Shown piece by piece: positions 17,511 through 25,896 of a DNA stretch of 64,000 bases. Each line of letters begins with the position of its first letter. The stretch's first letter is position 1. The translations under genes and the position numbers were made by a program. The DNA comes from Alphaproteobacteria bacterium (GTDB lineage Bacteria; Myxococcota_A; UBA796; CAJQPC01). The stretch covers positions 62,001-126,000 of the forward strand of contig JACKEV010000013.1 in the NCBI GenBank assembly GCA_020632795.1, given 5' to 3'. The notes beneath the pieces are model-generated. The model was not told the DNA's origin. It saw only the letters and a list, made by a program, of their open reading frames with translations, and did not search any database.

Positions 17511-18394
17511 GGGTCCAGGGGGGCGAGGAAGTCGAGCACGCCAGCGCTCCAGCGCGCGGGGTCCTCGACCATGGGGTAGTGGCCCAGGCCCTCCAGCCAC
17601 GTCAGCGTCGCGCCGGGGATGCGCTCGGCGAGGCCCTCGGCCACCGCCACCCGGGCGACGGGGTCGCGGTCGCCCCAGAGGATGTGGGTGGGCAGGTCCA
17701 GCCGTCGCAGGGCGCCGACCCAGCGGTTCATGAACTTGAAGCGCTCGTGCAGGTAGCGGGAGATCGGCGCGATGGCGTCCCGCCCGCCGTCCCGGGTGAG
17801 CAGGGTCCAGTTGGCGGCGACCTCGTCCTCGGGCATGAGACCGGGGTCGGAGAGGGTGGCCCGCAGGTTGCGGCGGAACGTGCCGTAGCCGGCGAGCTGC
17901 GCGACGGTGGGGCCGAAGCGCCCGGCCAGGATCCATTGGATGAGGCGGGGCTTGGCGAGGTCCAGCAGCACGCTGCCGTTGGTGAGGGTCACCGAGCGCA
18001 GGGTGACGGGCAGGCCGCCGCGCTCCCGGCGGGCCAGCAGCTCGGTGGCTACGCTGGTGCCGTAGTCGTGGGCGAGCAGGTGGGCCTCGGTGACGCCGCG
18101 CTGCACCCAGCTCTGGCAGGCGTGCTCGGCCTGCTCGATCAGGGAGTAGCTGTAGTCGGCGGGCTTCTCGGAGAGCCCGTAGCCCAGGTGGTCGTGCAGG
18201 TGCACCCGGTAGCGCGCGGAGAGCGCGGGCAGGGTGGCGGCGAAGTCGATGGAGGAGGTGGGGTAGCCGTGCAGGACCACCAGATCGGGGGCGTCGTCGG
18301 GGCCCTCGGTGACGGTGAACAGGCGCCGGCCGAACACGTCGAGGTCCTGGCCGCGGGCCTGCCAGTCGGCGATGCGCCGGTCGGCGGGGGTCAT
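17507..18394 (-). CDS. Alpha/beta hydrolase, MEST/epoxide-hydrolase-like (Asp nucleophile)
   Basis: This 295-residue alpha/beta-hydrolase has the oxyanion loop VVLHGYPTSSIDF and a nucleophile elbow LLAHDYGTSVATELL (Asp near residue 110) instead of a Ser elbow. The Asp nucleophile, with HDYG and a following LTNGSVLLDLAKPRL segment, resembles the MEST branch of the epoxide hydrolase/haloalkane dehalogenase group. Later motifs are WGDRDPVARVAVAEGLAERI and GLGHYPMVEDP, giving the acid and catalytic His. ATG at 18394 is preferred because AGGAG sits five bases upstream; the frame is open further but overlaps the divergent promoter region. It leads an operon with the large regulator, whose start overlaps its stop. 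Substrate unknown; an ester or epoxide is plausible. Confidence 0.85.
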   Translation of the reverse strand: MTPADRRIADWQARGQDLDVFGRRLFTVTEGPDDAPDLVVLHGYPTSSIDFAATLPALSARYRVHLHDHLGYGLSEKPADYSYSLIEQAEHACQSWVQRGVTEAHLLAHDYGTSVATELLARRERGGLPVTLRSVTLTNGSVLLDLAKPRLIQWILAGRFGPTVAQLAGYGTFRRNLRATLSDPGLMPEDEVAANWTLLTRDGGRDAIAPISRYLHERFKFMNRWVGALRRLDLPTHILWGDRDPVARVAVAEGLAERIPGATLTWLEGLGHYPMVEDPARWSAGVLDFLAPLDP

Positions 18395-18452
18395 GGCTGC
18401 TCCTGGAGAGGGAGCAAGCATACAGCGCAGCCGATTGGGGTATCCTTGGAAC

Positions 18453-19157
18453 ATGTGGTGGATGCTCCTCGCCTGCACCCTGTCCGCCTCGGAGCCGACG
18501 CCGGCCCCGGAGCCTGTGCTCGGCCCTGAGGTCGGGGAGAGCGTCGTCTCCCCCGAGGTCGCGGCCGGGACGTACCGCCTGGCGCTGAGCTACAGCTGGC
18601 GGGGCTACATCACGATGGAGCGGGTGGTCTCCGACAGCGAGCGCGGCCAGCTCGATCTGACCCTCTCCCCGCAGGGGGTGATGACCGGGACCGCGCAGCT
18701 CAAGACCCACCGATCCCACGACGTCAGCGAGTACGAGTCCCACGACGGCCAGCACCACCACGAGGCGTCGGAGTCGGAGCAGCTCTGGCGCTTCGAGGGG
18801 GTGTGGCGGCAGGACCCGGAGCACGCGGTCCTCGAGGTGCAGAAGCTCAGCTACGTCGCGGAGGGGGAGCTGCACCCGGTGGACGACCCGGTCACCCTGC
18901 GCTGCCGGACGGTGACCGCGAAGACCCTGCCGGTGCGCACCCTGGCCTGCCAGCCGAGCGGCCGGGAGCCCGACGCCCTGCGCCGCGCGTTCACGGTGCC
19001 GGCCGGCCCGCCGCTGCCCGAGGGGCAGGTGATGCCCGGCATCCAGGCCCGGGACGAGGGCAACGCCTGGCTGCTGCTGGGGGCCGCGCCGGGCCTGAGC
19101 GTCAGCTGGTCGGAGCGGGACAACCGTCGGGAGTTGGTGTCGTTCGAGGCGCTGTGA
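18453..19157 (+). CDS. Uncharacterised exported or lipid-anchored protein, 234 aa
   Basis: This 234-residue protein begins MWWMLLACTLSASEPTPAP, which looks like a very short lipoprotein signal (LLAC with Cys8) lacking the usual positively charged start, followed by a Pro/Glu linker. The rest is beta-rich (GTYRLALSYSWRGYITMERV, LTLSPQGVMTGTAQLKT) with a His-rich patch DGQHHHEASE and a possible disulfide pair (CRTVTAKTLP, LACQPSG). A family was not recognised. It is divergent from the MEST-like hydrolase and ends 3 bp before a convergent large lipoprotein gene. An ATG at 18462 is an alternative start but would shorten the hydrophobic segment. Confidence 0.65.
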   Translation: MWWMLLACTLSASEPTPAPEPVLGPEVGESVVSPEVAAGTYRLALSYSWRGYITMERVVSDSERGQLDLTLSPQGVMTGTAQLKTHRSHDVSEYESHDGQHHHEASESEQLWRFEGVWRQDPEHAVLEVQKLSYVAEGELHPVDDPVTLRCRTVTAKTLPVRTLACQPSGREPDALRRAFTVPAGPPLPEGQVMPGIQARDEGNAWLLLGAAPGLSVSWSERDNRRELVSFEAL

Positions 19158-19160
19158 GCG

Positions 19161-22100
19161 TCACTCCCAGCTCGCCGGGTTCAGGCACCCGCCGTCCGTC
19201 GGGTCCCCGCAGATCCGGTTCCGGGCGTCGGCGGGGTCTTCGCTGTTCCACGCGGCCAGCCCCTCCGGCGCGAAGCGGGTCGGGAAGTCGACCACCGGGC
19301 GGGAGGCGTACAGCGCCACGCTGTCCACCACGCCGCCCGCGCAGCCCTCGAACACCAGGCGCGGGGCGGCGGTGTCCGCCGTCCGGGGGACCGAGAGCGA
19401 CCAGGCCCGGTGCTCGGCGGTGTCCGGGACCCGCGTCGCCGCCTCGTCTCCGATCTCCAGCCGCACCGCGCACCCCTCCGGCAGCGCCCCGTGCAGGCGG
19501 ATGAGCAGGCGCTCTCCCGAAACCTCGACGGCGTCGGCCTCCCAGGAGGCCGCGTCGCTGTCGAGCAGCAGCCGTCGGCCTGTCCGGGGCCACAGCAACT
19601 CGTCGCTGTCCCCGTAGGTGGCCCCCTCGACCCGGGTGGCGGCGGTCTCGTCCCCGCCGGGCAGGGCGGCGTCGTCGGAGAGGGTCCAGCCCCGCACGAA
19701 GGCCCAGCCGGGCTGCCAGAACACCCGGCCCGCCTGCAGCATCACCCGGGGGGCCTGGGCGTCGGTGCCCCAGCCGTAGTGGGCCACCCCGGCGACGTCG
19801 AGGTCGTGGGTGCGCCCGGCCCCGGCGGCGAGGGCGGCCCAGGTCCGCTGGTTGTCGGGATCCCAGGCGGAGGCGCCGATGGTGGCCCGGCCGTCCCCGC
19901 TGAAGTCCTCCACGAAGCCGTGCAGGGTCTCCCAGCCGGCGATGGCGGCGCCGGCCTTGCGGGCGTCGAAGTGCCACCAGGTCAGGAAGATGGCGTTCGC
20001 CGGCAGGTCCTGCCGGGCGGTCCAGGTGCCGCCCCACACCCCGCCGAAGGGCACCTGGTAGCCCTCCCGGCCGATCACGCCGCCCGCGCTGTCCCCGCCG
20101 TTGTGCCAGGGGCTGAACATGTCCCCGGCGATGAGGGGGGCCGCGCTTGGGGTCTCGTCCCCGCAGGCGCAGGGCTGGCCGGCGGCGAGGGCCGCGCTGC
20201 AGGGCACACAGTCCGGGCAGATCGGCTCCACCAGCCGGCAGTGCAGGGACGCGAGGGTCTCGGCGGGCGTGAAGTCCAGGATCTCCGGGGCGCGGGCCAC
20301 CCCGCGCACCTCGCCCCCCAGGTCCGAGACGAGCAGCAGGTCGTCGGGGCCAAGGGCGGTGAGCTGGGCGTCGGGGCCGGTGGCGTGCGCCCAGAACGCG
20401 GGGTTGGCGGGGTCGGGGGCCAGGGTCCAGGCGTTCTGGCGGGTGACCACCCCGGGCCAGAGGCTCGCCCCGGTGAAGGTGCGGTAGCGCACCGTGTAGG
20501 ACTGCCCCGGGGTCGCGCAGGGGACCTCGATCGCGGCCAGGGGCCCGCTGACCGCCCCCTCGGCGTCGTACCAGGGCGTGACGGAGAGGGGCGAGGTCGC
20601 CGCGTCGTGCACCGTGACACAGTCGAGGCCCTCCACGGTCAGGGTGTCGCCGTCCACCGCCCGGAGCTGCCCGCCCACCTCGGCGGCGAACAGGTCGTCC
20701 ACCCGCACGTCCGCCCCGGGCACGCCCAGGAGCTGCACGAAGGCCTCCTGCACCCGCGGGTCGGGCGCGGGGCTGCGGAAGACGAGGCTGTAACGCACCC
20801 AGTCGGGGCGCTCCGGGTCGGGGTCGGGCACGGGGTCGAGGTACTCGTTCTCCTCGGCCAGGGTGCTCAGGACCTCGACGGTCATGGCCTCGGTGAGGCC
20901 CTCGGTGGTGCGCACGACCACCTTGGCGCTGAGGTCGGCGTTCTCCCGCACCGAGGCGCGGAAGTGCAGGACGTACCAGGCGCCGTCGGGGTCGACGCGG
21001 AGGCGCAGCGCGGGGTTGGAGCAGGTCTCGACCGTGCCCAGGGCCAGCCCGTCGAGGCCGTCCACCGGCGCCCAGCAGTCGGCGGCCACCGCGCACAGCT
21101 CCCAGAGGCCGCAGTCGCGGAAGGTCTCGCTCACCGGCTGCGTGTCGGTGTCGTACACGGGGGTCACGGGCAGGGGCTCGGGGACGTGGCCGGTGGCGTC
21201 GAGGGCCTCGCAGGTGTCGGGGGCGAGGAACACCGAGCCGCCCGCCGCGCAGGCCAGGAGGTCCCGGGTGACCCCCAGCCCCTCGGAGAGGGTCGCGTCC
21301 CCGTCGCGGCCCCACAGCTCGGAGGGCTCGTCCTCCAGGATGCGGCGGCCGGCGATGGGGGTCTCCGGGGTGCGGGTCTCCAGGCCGAAGACGGTGGGCA
21401 CGAGGGCGACGTGGCGCTCCGCCAGGTACGCGCGCAGGTCGTCGTAGAGCCGGGCGCCGTCGCAGCCGGTGGCCACCTGCGCGGCGTCGCCGACGTGCAG
21501 GGGCAGCCCCTCGTCCAGGGCATGGGTGAAGCGCCCGGCGACCAGGGTGTCCAGGCGCAGGCGCACCTCGGCGCAGCGGTCGTAGCCCTCATCGTCGAGG
21601 ACGCCCTGGCGGTCGCAGCCCAGGGTGGCCTCCCAGAAGGGCGCGGTGTCCTGGGGGTCCTCGCAGCGGCCCAGCTCCGAGAAGATCAAGGTCGGCAGGA
21701 AGTGGGCGTTCTGGCTGCCCTTGAACGCGGCGAAGCCCAGGCGGCGGTCGATGTCCGGGGCGTTCTCCACGGTCTGGGGCGCCCAGCGCACCTCGATCAC
21801 CGGGGTCCAGGCGCCGTCCCAGCAGGCCTCGCCCGCTGCGCAGGTGGGGTCGTAGTCCGAGCAGGTTGCGGGCAGGGGGCCGAGGGGGCTGTCCGGGTCG
21901 GGGGCCCAGCGCGCGCCCCCTTCGAGGTGCACCGCGTCGAGGCTGGCGACCCAGTCGAGCGCGGCGTAGTGCAGGCCCTGGGCGCTGCCCCCGGTGAGCA
22001 GCACCCGGTCCTCGGTCCAGTCCACCCGGTAGCCCTGGGCGGGCAGGGTCTCGTCGATGGAGAGGACGATGGCGGGGCCCTCGGTGGCGTCCACGACGGG

Positions 22101-22340
22101 CAGGGGCGGCAGCTCGTCCTCGCAGCCCATGAGGGTGTCGCCGCGGGCGAGGCGCTCGGCGATGGGGCGGGTGGCGGCGTCGGGGGCGACGATGGACCAG
22201 CAGGCGTCGATCCGCAGGGTCTGGCCGTCCCAGGCGGGCTCGGTGCAGCGCGCCTCCGGAGCGCTGTCGGGGGCGCTGTCGGCAGGTTGGGGGGCCTCAC
22301 CGCAGCGGCAGGCGAGCAGGGCGAGGAGCAGGGCGCGCAT
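19161..22340 (-). CDS. Very large secreted lipoprotein, GH20-like N-terminal fold and TIM-barrel-like region
   Basis: This 1059-residue protein starts MRALLLALLACRCGEAPQ (lipobox LLAC) followed by an Ala/Pro/Asp linker. Residues about 105-140 read VLLTGGSAQGLHYAALDWV, very like the alpha/beta domain that precedes the catalytic barrel of GH20 hexosaminidases. Further on, DLRAYLAERHVALVPTVFGL looks like a barrel strand-helix unit. Middle parts contain beta-sandwich-like segments (LRLRVDPDGAWYVLHFRASV), a Cys-rich loop (CPDCVPC, CACGD) and a second part with IFLTWWHFDARKAG. Catalytic residues could not be assigned, so glycosidase activity is only a suggestion. The start is supported by GGGAGG six bases upstream. 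Probably outer-membrane-anchored or secreted. Confidence 0.7.
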   Translation of the reverse strand: MRALLLALLACRCGEAPQPADSAPDSAPEARCTEPAWDGQTLRIDACWSIVAPDAATRPIAERLARGDTLMGCEDELPPLPVVDATEGPAIVLSIDETLPAQGYRVDWTEDRVLLTGGSAQGLHYAALDWVASLDAVHLEGGARWAPDPDSPLGPLPATCSDYDPTCAAGEACWDGAWTPVIEVRWAPQTVENAPDIDRRLGFAAFKGSQNAHFLPTLIFSELGRCEDPQDTAPFWEATLGCDRQGVLDDEGYDRCAEVRLRLDTLVAGRFTHALDEGLPLHVGDAAQVATGCDGARLYDDLRAYLAERHVALVPTVFGLETRTPETPIAGRRILEDEPSELWGRDGDATLSEGLGVTRDLLACAAGGSVFLAPDTCEALDATGHVPEPLPVTPVYDTDTQPVSETFRDCGLWELCAVAADCWAPVDGLDGLALGTVETCSNPALRLRVDPDGAWYVLHFRASVRENADLSAKVVVRTTEGLTEAMTVEVLSTLAEENEYLDPVPDPDPERPDWVRYSLVFRSPAPDPRVQEAFVQLLGVPGADVRVDDLFAAEVGGQLRAVDGDTLTVEGLDCVTVHDAATSPLSVTPWYDAEGAVSGPLAAIEVPCATPGQSYTVRYRTFTGASLWPGVVTRQNAWTLAPDPANPAFWAHATGPDAQLTALGPDDLLLVSDLGGEVRGVARAPEILDFTPAETLASLHCRLVEPICPDCVPCSAALAAGQPCACGDETPSAAPLIAGDMFSPWHNGGDSAGGVIGREGYQVPFGGVWGGTWTARQDLPANAIFLTWWHFDARKAGAAIAGWETLHGFVEDFSGDGRATIGASAWDPDNQRTWAALAAGAGRTHDLDVAGVAHYGWGTDAQAPRVMLQAGRVFWQPGWAFVRGWTLSDDAALPGGDETAATRVEGATYGDSDELLWPRTGRRLLLDSDAASWEADAVEVSGERLLIRLHGALPEGCAVRLEIGDEAATRVPDTAEHRAWSLSVPRTADTAAPRLVFEGCAGGVVDSVALYASRPVVDFPTRFAPEGLAAWNSEDPADARNRICGDPTDGGCLNPASWE

Positions 22341-22372
22341 CGGTCCTCCCATTGGGGGAGGATAGCCGCGCT

Positions 22373-22873
22373 TCAGGCCGCGTTGGGGATCGGCGGCGGC
22401 AGGCACTGGTCCAGGAAGCGCCGCAGCACGTACATCTGGGCGCCGCCGAGGCCCTGGCCCACGAAGCTGCTGACGTAGATGATCAGGGCGAGCAGTCCCG
22501 CGGCGGGCACCGCCCACATCGCCGTGGGGGTCTGGTCCAGGGTGGCCTGGGCCATGCCGTAGACCGCGCCGCCGATGCCGATGACGGCGGTGGTGGCGTA
22601 CAGGGCGATGAACAGGGTCCACACCTGGGGCTGGGGGGAGAAGCGCGCCCAGAGCTTGGCGCCCTGGTCGTGGGGGCGGACCTCTACGGTGAGCCAGGGG
22701 GACCAGAAGTGGCGGTGCATCTCGTCGACCATCAGCTCGAAGCCGTGACCGCCCATGGTGCCGGCGCAGAGGCACTCGGGCTCGTCCAGGGCCTCGCGCA
22801 CCCGCTGGAGGACCTCTACGGGGGGCAGGGGCACGACCATCTGGAAGGTCGGGCGCATGCGCTTGACGGACAT
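22373..22873 (-). CDS. Small two-helix membrane protein, unknown function
   Basis: This 166-residue protein begins MSVKRMRPTFQMVVPLPPVE. The N-terminal half is soluble and resembles a small START/SRPBCC-like or PH-like beta domain (HFWSPWLTVEVRPHDQGAKL, ARFSPQPQVW). It is followed by two hydrophobic helices (LFIALYATTAVIGIGGAVYG and AVPAAGLLALIIYVSSFVGQ), so the soluble part is tethered to the inner membrane. GGAG five bases before the ATG supports the start. It lies just upstream of the large lipoprotein gene on the same strand with a 32-bp gap, so the two are probably co-transcribed. The family is not recognised with certainty. Confidence 0.7.
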   Translation of the reverse strand: MSVKRMRPTFQMVVPLPPVEVLQRVREALDEPECLCAGTMGGHGFELMVDEMHRHFWSPWLTVEVRPHDQGAKLWARFSPQPQVWTLFIALYATTAVIGIGGAVYGMAQATLDQTPTAMWAVPAAGLLALIIYVSSFVGQGLGGAQMYVLRRFLDQCLPPPIPNAA

Positions 22874-22987
22874 GGGGGCTCCAGGTGGCGGGAGCCTCCA
22901 AGGATACGGGAGGCGGGTCGGCGGGATCGGGGCGGCGCTTCCGAGCTGATCGGGATCAGCCCTCTGCGACAGGATACGTGAGGCCCC

Positions 22988-23551
22988 ATGCGCTTCCATC
23001 CTGTGGTCCTGATGCCCGATGACGCCGTGGTGCTGGACCTCTCCGGCGACGCGCCTGCTGCAGCGCCCGGCCCGTGGGCCGTGGGGCGGTACGACGAGCT
23101 TCGCCCGGCGCTCTATACGCAGGGCCTGTTCGCCGGGGGGCGCTGCCTGCACGTGGGCGTGGACCTGGGCGGGCCGCCCGGCACCCCGGTCCACGCCTTC
23201 GACGACGGCGAGGTCGCCTTTCTCGGCGTCAACCCGGCCCCCGGGGACTACGGGCCGACCCTCATCACCGCCCACACCCTCGACGGCGCCCCCCTCTGGG
23301 CGCTGCACGGGCACCTCTCCCGGGCCTCGGTGGAGCGCTGGCGGCCTGGCGACCGGGTGGAGAAGGGCGCGGTGCTTGGCTGGATCGGCGGTTCGCACGA
23401 GAACGGCGGCTGGCCGCCCCATGTCCACTTCCAGCTCTCCCGGGTGCGGCCGACGACCCACGACCTGCCGGGGGTGGTCGCGCCGGAGGAGCGGGCGCGG
23501 GCGCTGCGGGACTACCCCGACCCGAGGCTGGTGCTGGGGGCGCTCTGGTGA
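22988..23551 (+). CDS. M23-family (LytM-like) metallopeptidase domain protein
   Basis: This 187-residue protein is almost entirely one M23 peptidase domain. The zinc ligands are visible: His55 and Asp59 (HVGVDLGGPPGTPVHAFDDG), His147 of PPHVHFQL, and the catalytic His residues His109 (LHGHLS) and His145. The motif GDRVEKGAVLGWIG is the usual lysostaphin-like strand. The family cleaves glycyl or other peptide cross-links in peptidoglycan. Unusually there is no signal peptide, so either it acts in the cytoplasm or the domain has been re-used; related domains are also found fused to aminotransferases. It is divergent from the small membrane protein gene. Confidence 0.85.
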   Translation: MRFHPVVLMPDDAVVLDLSGDAPAAAPGPWAVGRYDELRPALYTQGLFAGGRCLHVGVDLGGPPGTPVHAFDDGEVAFLGVNPAPGDYGPTLITAHTLDGAPLWALHGHLSRASVERWRPGDRVEKGAVLGWIGGSHENGGWPPHVHFQLSRVRPTTHDLPGVVAPEERARALRDYPDPRLVLGALW

Positions 23552-23572
23552 GGACTCCAGCAGCCTGAGGCG

Positions 23573-24955
23573 CTACGGCAGCAGCCCCACCCGCAGCAGG
23601 CGCCGCAGATCCGGCTGCGGCCCGATGTGCTGCGCGGGGGCCTCGCCGTCGGCGTCGTTCGGCTGGGGTGTGCCCGTCGAGACCATCAGCGCCCGCAGGG
23701 TGAGCGGGTCAAAGGGCTCGCCCCGCAAGGCGATGGACACGGACTGGGCGATGGCCGCGACCGCCGCGACCTGGGGGGAGGCCCCGGAGGTGCCCCCGAA
23801 GCTGGCGGTGTAGGCCTGGGCGCTGTCGCCGTCGGGGTAGTAGAGGTCGGCCAGGCTGGGCACGTCGCCGTTGATGGTGGAGGCGATGGCGAAGTCGTAC
23901 CAGCCCTGCACGTCCACCCGCGCGCCGTAGCAGGAGCCGTAGCGCACCCAGGTCCGGGCGTCCTGGTCGGGGGAGGCGGGGCTCGCGCCGCCGCCGACCA
24001 GGATGGCGCCGGAGTCCCGAAGTCCCCGGTCGAACCAGCCCTCCCACTTGTTGTGGTCCAGGTCCTGGCCGCCGTTCGCCGCTGGCTCCACCACCACGAC
24101 GCCGGCCGCCACGGCCAGGGCGATGGCGTCGAAGGTCGCGGGGTCGGCCTCGACCGGGGCGTAGTCCCCCTCGGCGACGATCTGCTGCTCGATGAGCAGG
24201 ACGTCGCCGGGGTCGAGCATCGCCACGCCGCCGTTGATCGCCGCCGGCAGGTTGTACTCCCCCTCGGGGGTGTAGGGGTAGATGACCACCGGGTCGGCCT
24301 CGGGCACCATGCCGTCCACCCCGTAGCCGTTGACCCCGGCGAGCAGGATGCCCAGCACGCCGTTGCCGTGGAAGCGGTACTGGTCGGTGTCCAGGCCCCA
24401 GGTGGTGGCCGCGTCGACGCGCGCCAGGTCCTCGTGGCCGGTCTCCCAGCCGTACTCCAGGTCCGCGATGGCCACGTTGGCGCCGTCCCCGCCGGGCCAG
24501 CGGGCGGCCTCGTCGATCCCGAAGCCGCCGGGGGCGGGGCCCAGGTAGCCCTGCTGGCCGGTGAAGTCGGGGGTGGTCGGCGGGATGTCCTGGGGCGGGG
24601 GTTGGGGCAGGAACGCGAGGTAGGCGATCTCGACCCAGGGCTCGGCGTTGAAGGCGTCGGCCGCCGCCGGGCCCGCGCCGGGGGCGACCTCGACGACGTA
24701 GTACAGGGTGAGGTCCGCGAGCCGCCCCTCGGGGTCCACCCGCTTGCGCTCAGCACGGAGGATCGCAGGATCCCGTGGAAAGAGGGGATGAATGGTCGCA
24801 CCCTCCAGCGTCGGCGTGCCCTCCGTGCCCTCGGCCAGCTTCACGATGACCCGCGCGTCGCTGCGGCCGGTCTCCCAGACGGTGGCGGCGGGCTTCTCCG
24901 GGGGGAGCCGGGTGGGCGCGGCCTGGGCCAGGGGGAGGAGGAGCAGGGGGAGCAT
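23573..24955 (-). CDS. Secreted subtilisin-like serine protease (S8)
   Basis: This 460-residue protein has a signal peptide MLPLLLLPLAQAA. A prodomain-like region precedes a subtilase domain with the catalytic Asp in NVAIADLEYGWE, His in YRFHGNGVLGILLAG, the oxyanion Asn in VVVEPAANGGQDLD, and Ser390 in FGGTSGASPQVAAVAAI. The Asp is followed by Leu-Glu rather than the usual Thr-Gly, and the His sits in HGNGV instead of HGTHV, features of divergent subtilases in Myxococcota. It is expected to be periplasmic or secreted and may process surface proteins, but no target is indicated. It is followed by nothing on its strand until the gene at 22873; upstream is a NUDIX hydrolase gene, 30 bp away. 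Confidence 0.88.
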   Translation of the reverse strand: MLPLLLLPLAQAAPTRLPPEKPAATVWETGRSDARVIVKLAEGTEGTPTLEGATIHPLFPRDPAILRAERKRVDPEGRLADLTLYYVVEVAPGAGPAAADAFNAEPWVEIAYLAFLPQPPPQDIPPTTPDFTGQQGYLGPAPGGFGIDEAARWPGGDGANVAIADLEYGWETGHEDLARVDAATTWGLDTDQYRFHGNGVLGILLAGVNGYGVDGMVPEADPVVIYPYTPEGEYNLPAAINGGVAMLDPGDVLLIEQQIVAEGDYAPVEADPATFDAIALAVAAGVVVVEPAANGGQDLDHNKWEGWFDRGLRDSGAILVGGGASPASPDQDARTWVRYGSCYGARVDVQGWYDFAIASTINGDVPSLADLYYPDGDSAQAYTASFGGTSGASPQVAAVAAIAQSVSIALRGEPFDPLTLRALMVSTGTPQPNDADGEAPAQHIGPQPDLRRLLRVGLLP

Positions 24956-24985
24956 GGGGGAGACGATAGCCGAGCGGGGAGGGCA

Positions 24986-25774
24986 TCAGCGATGCACGAA
25001 CCACCGCCCCGCCCGCAGCGTGAGCCGCGTGGGCCCCTCCACCGGCGTGTCCGAGGGGTGCTCGGGGTCGCCGGGCAGGAGGATGGAGACGCTGTGGTCT
25101 TCGTTGAGCTTCGCCCGGGGCATGATGGCTGGGGGGCGCCGCTGACGGCCGGCGGCGAGGGCGTCCTCCACCCGGGTGAAGGTCGACAGCTCGTGCAGCG
25201 TGATCCAGGTGGGCGGGGCGAGGTTCAACGCGCCCGCGTCGAAGCGGGCCAGGACCTCGTCGAGGGTCCACCAGGCGGAGTCGACCACCTCGTGGTCGTC
25301 GTGGATGGCGTCCACGCCCCGGGGGACCGAGGCCACGAAGAAGCGGGTGTCGTAGCGCCGGGGCTCGACCTCGGGGGTGATCCACCACGCCCAGTACACC
25401 AGGCGGTCGAGGTCAAGGATCCAGTCGCGCGCCCGGGCCAGGGCGGCGAAGGGGCGCTCGCCCAGCCGCACCGCGTCCCGGTCGCCCGGGTCCAGGGGCC
25501 CCCGCGCCAGCAGCACGCCGGCCTCCTCCAAGGTCTCCCGGATGGCCGCGATCATGTAGGCGTCGGCGTCGGAGATGCCCATGCGGTCGCGGTTGTCGGC
25601 CCCCCCCTGCGCCGGGACGGCCGCGTCGTCGGGGTCCACGCGCCCCCCGGGGAAGACGTAGACGTGGGGCATGAAGGCGCTCTTCGCCGAGCGCTTCACC
25701 ATGAAGACCTCGGGCCCGGCGCTGCTGTCCCGCAGCAGCACGACGGTGGACGCGGGGCGGGGAGTGGATGACAT
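24986..25774 (-). CDS. NUDIX hydrolase (NUDT19/RP2-like)
   Basis: This 262-residue protein has a NUDIX fold with the box split by an insertion: the Gly part FPGGRVDPDD and, after about 20 residues, the Glu part AAIRETLEEAGVLLA (REtLEEaG). This insertion and the later Trp-rich segment LVYWAWWITPEVEPRRYDTR are typical of the NUDT19/RP2 branch, whose members hydrolyse CoA esters or nucleoside diphosphate derivatives. Residues HEVVDSAWWTLDEVLARFDAG match the C-terminal helix region. It has no signal peptide. ATG at 25774 opens the domain directly. It stands before the subtilase gene on the same strand with a 30-bp gap, so they may share a transcript. Confidence 0.85.
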   Translation of the reverse strand: MSSTPRPASTVVLLRDSSAGPEVFMVKRSAKSAFMPHVYVFPGGRVDPDDAAVPAQGGADNRDRMGISDADAYMIAAIRETLEEAGVLLARGPLDPGDRDAVRLGERPFAALARARDWILDLDRLVYWAWWITPEVEPRRYDTRFFVASVPRGVDAIHDDHEVVDSAWWTLDEVLARFDAGALNLAPPTWITLHELSTFTRVEDALAAGRQRRPPAIMPRAKLNEDHSVSILLPGDPEHPSDTPVEGPTRLTLRAGRWFVHR

Positions 25775-25896
25775 AGGGGCTCCTCAGTACGTCCTCGTAG
25801 CTCGAAAGCGCAGCGATTCGCATCTCTTGACTTCACAATACCCCTCCTCATGTGTTACTTGAGAGATCCCGCCTCGTCGTCCCCGGAGCCCCCGCC

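Noticed and set aside
14124..17579. Forward 1151-residue frame over the large regulator
   Set aside because: Shadow of a GC-rich gene; Gly/Gln/Val-rich with no motif, whereas the opposite strand has clear winged helices and Walker motifs.
25827..25855. TTGACT with a 17-bp spacer ahead of the TSP3-OmpA gene as a promoter
   Set aside because: The -35 is good, but the expected -10 (ATGTGT) is poor, so it was not listed as a feature.
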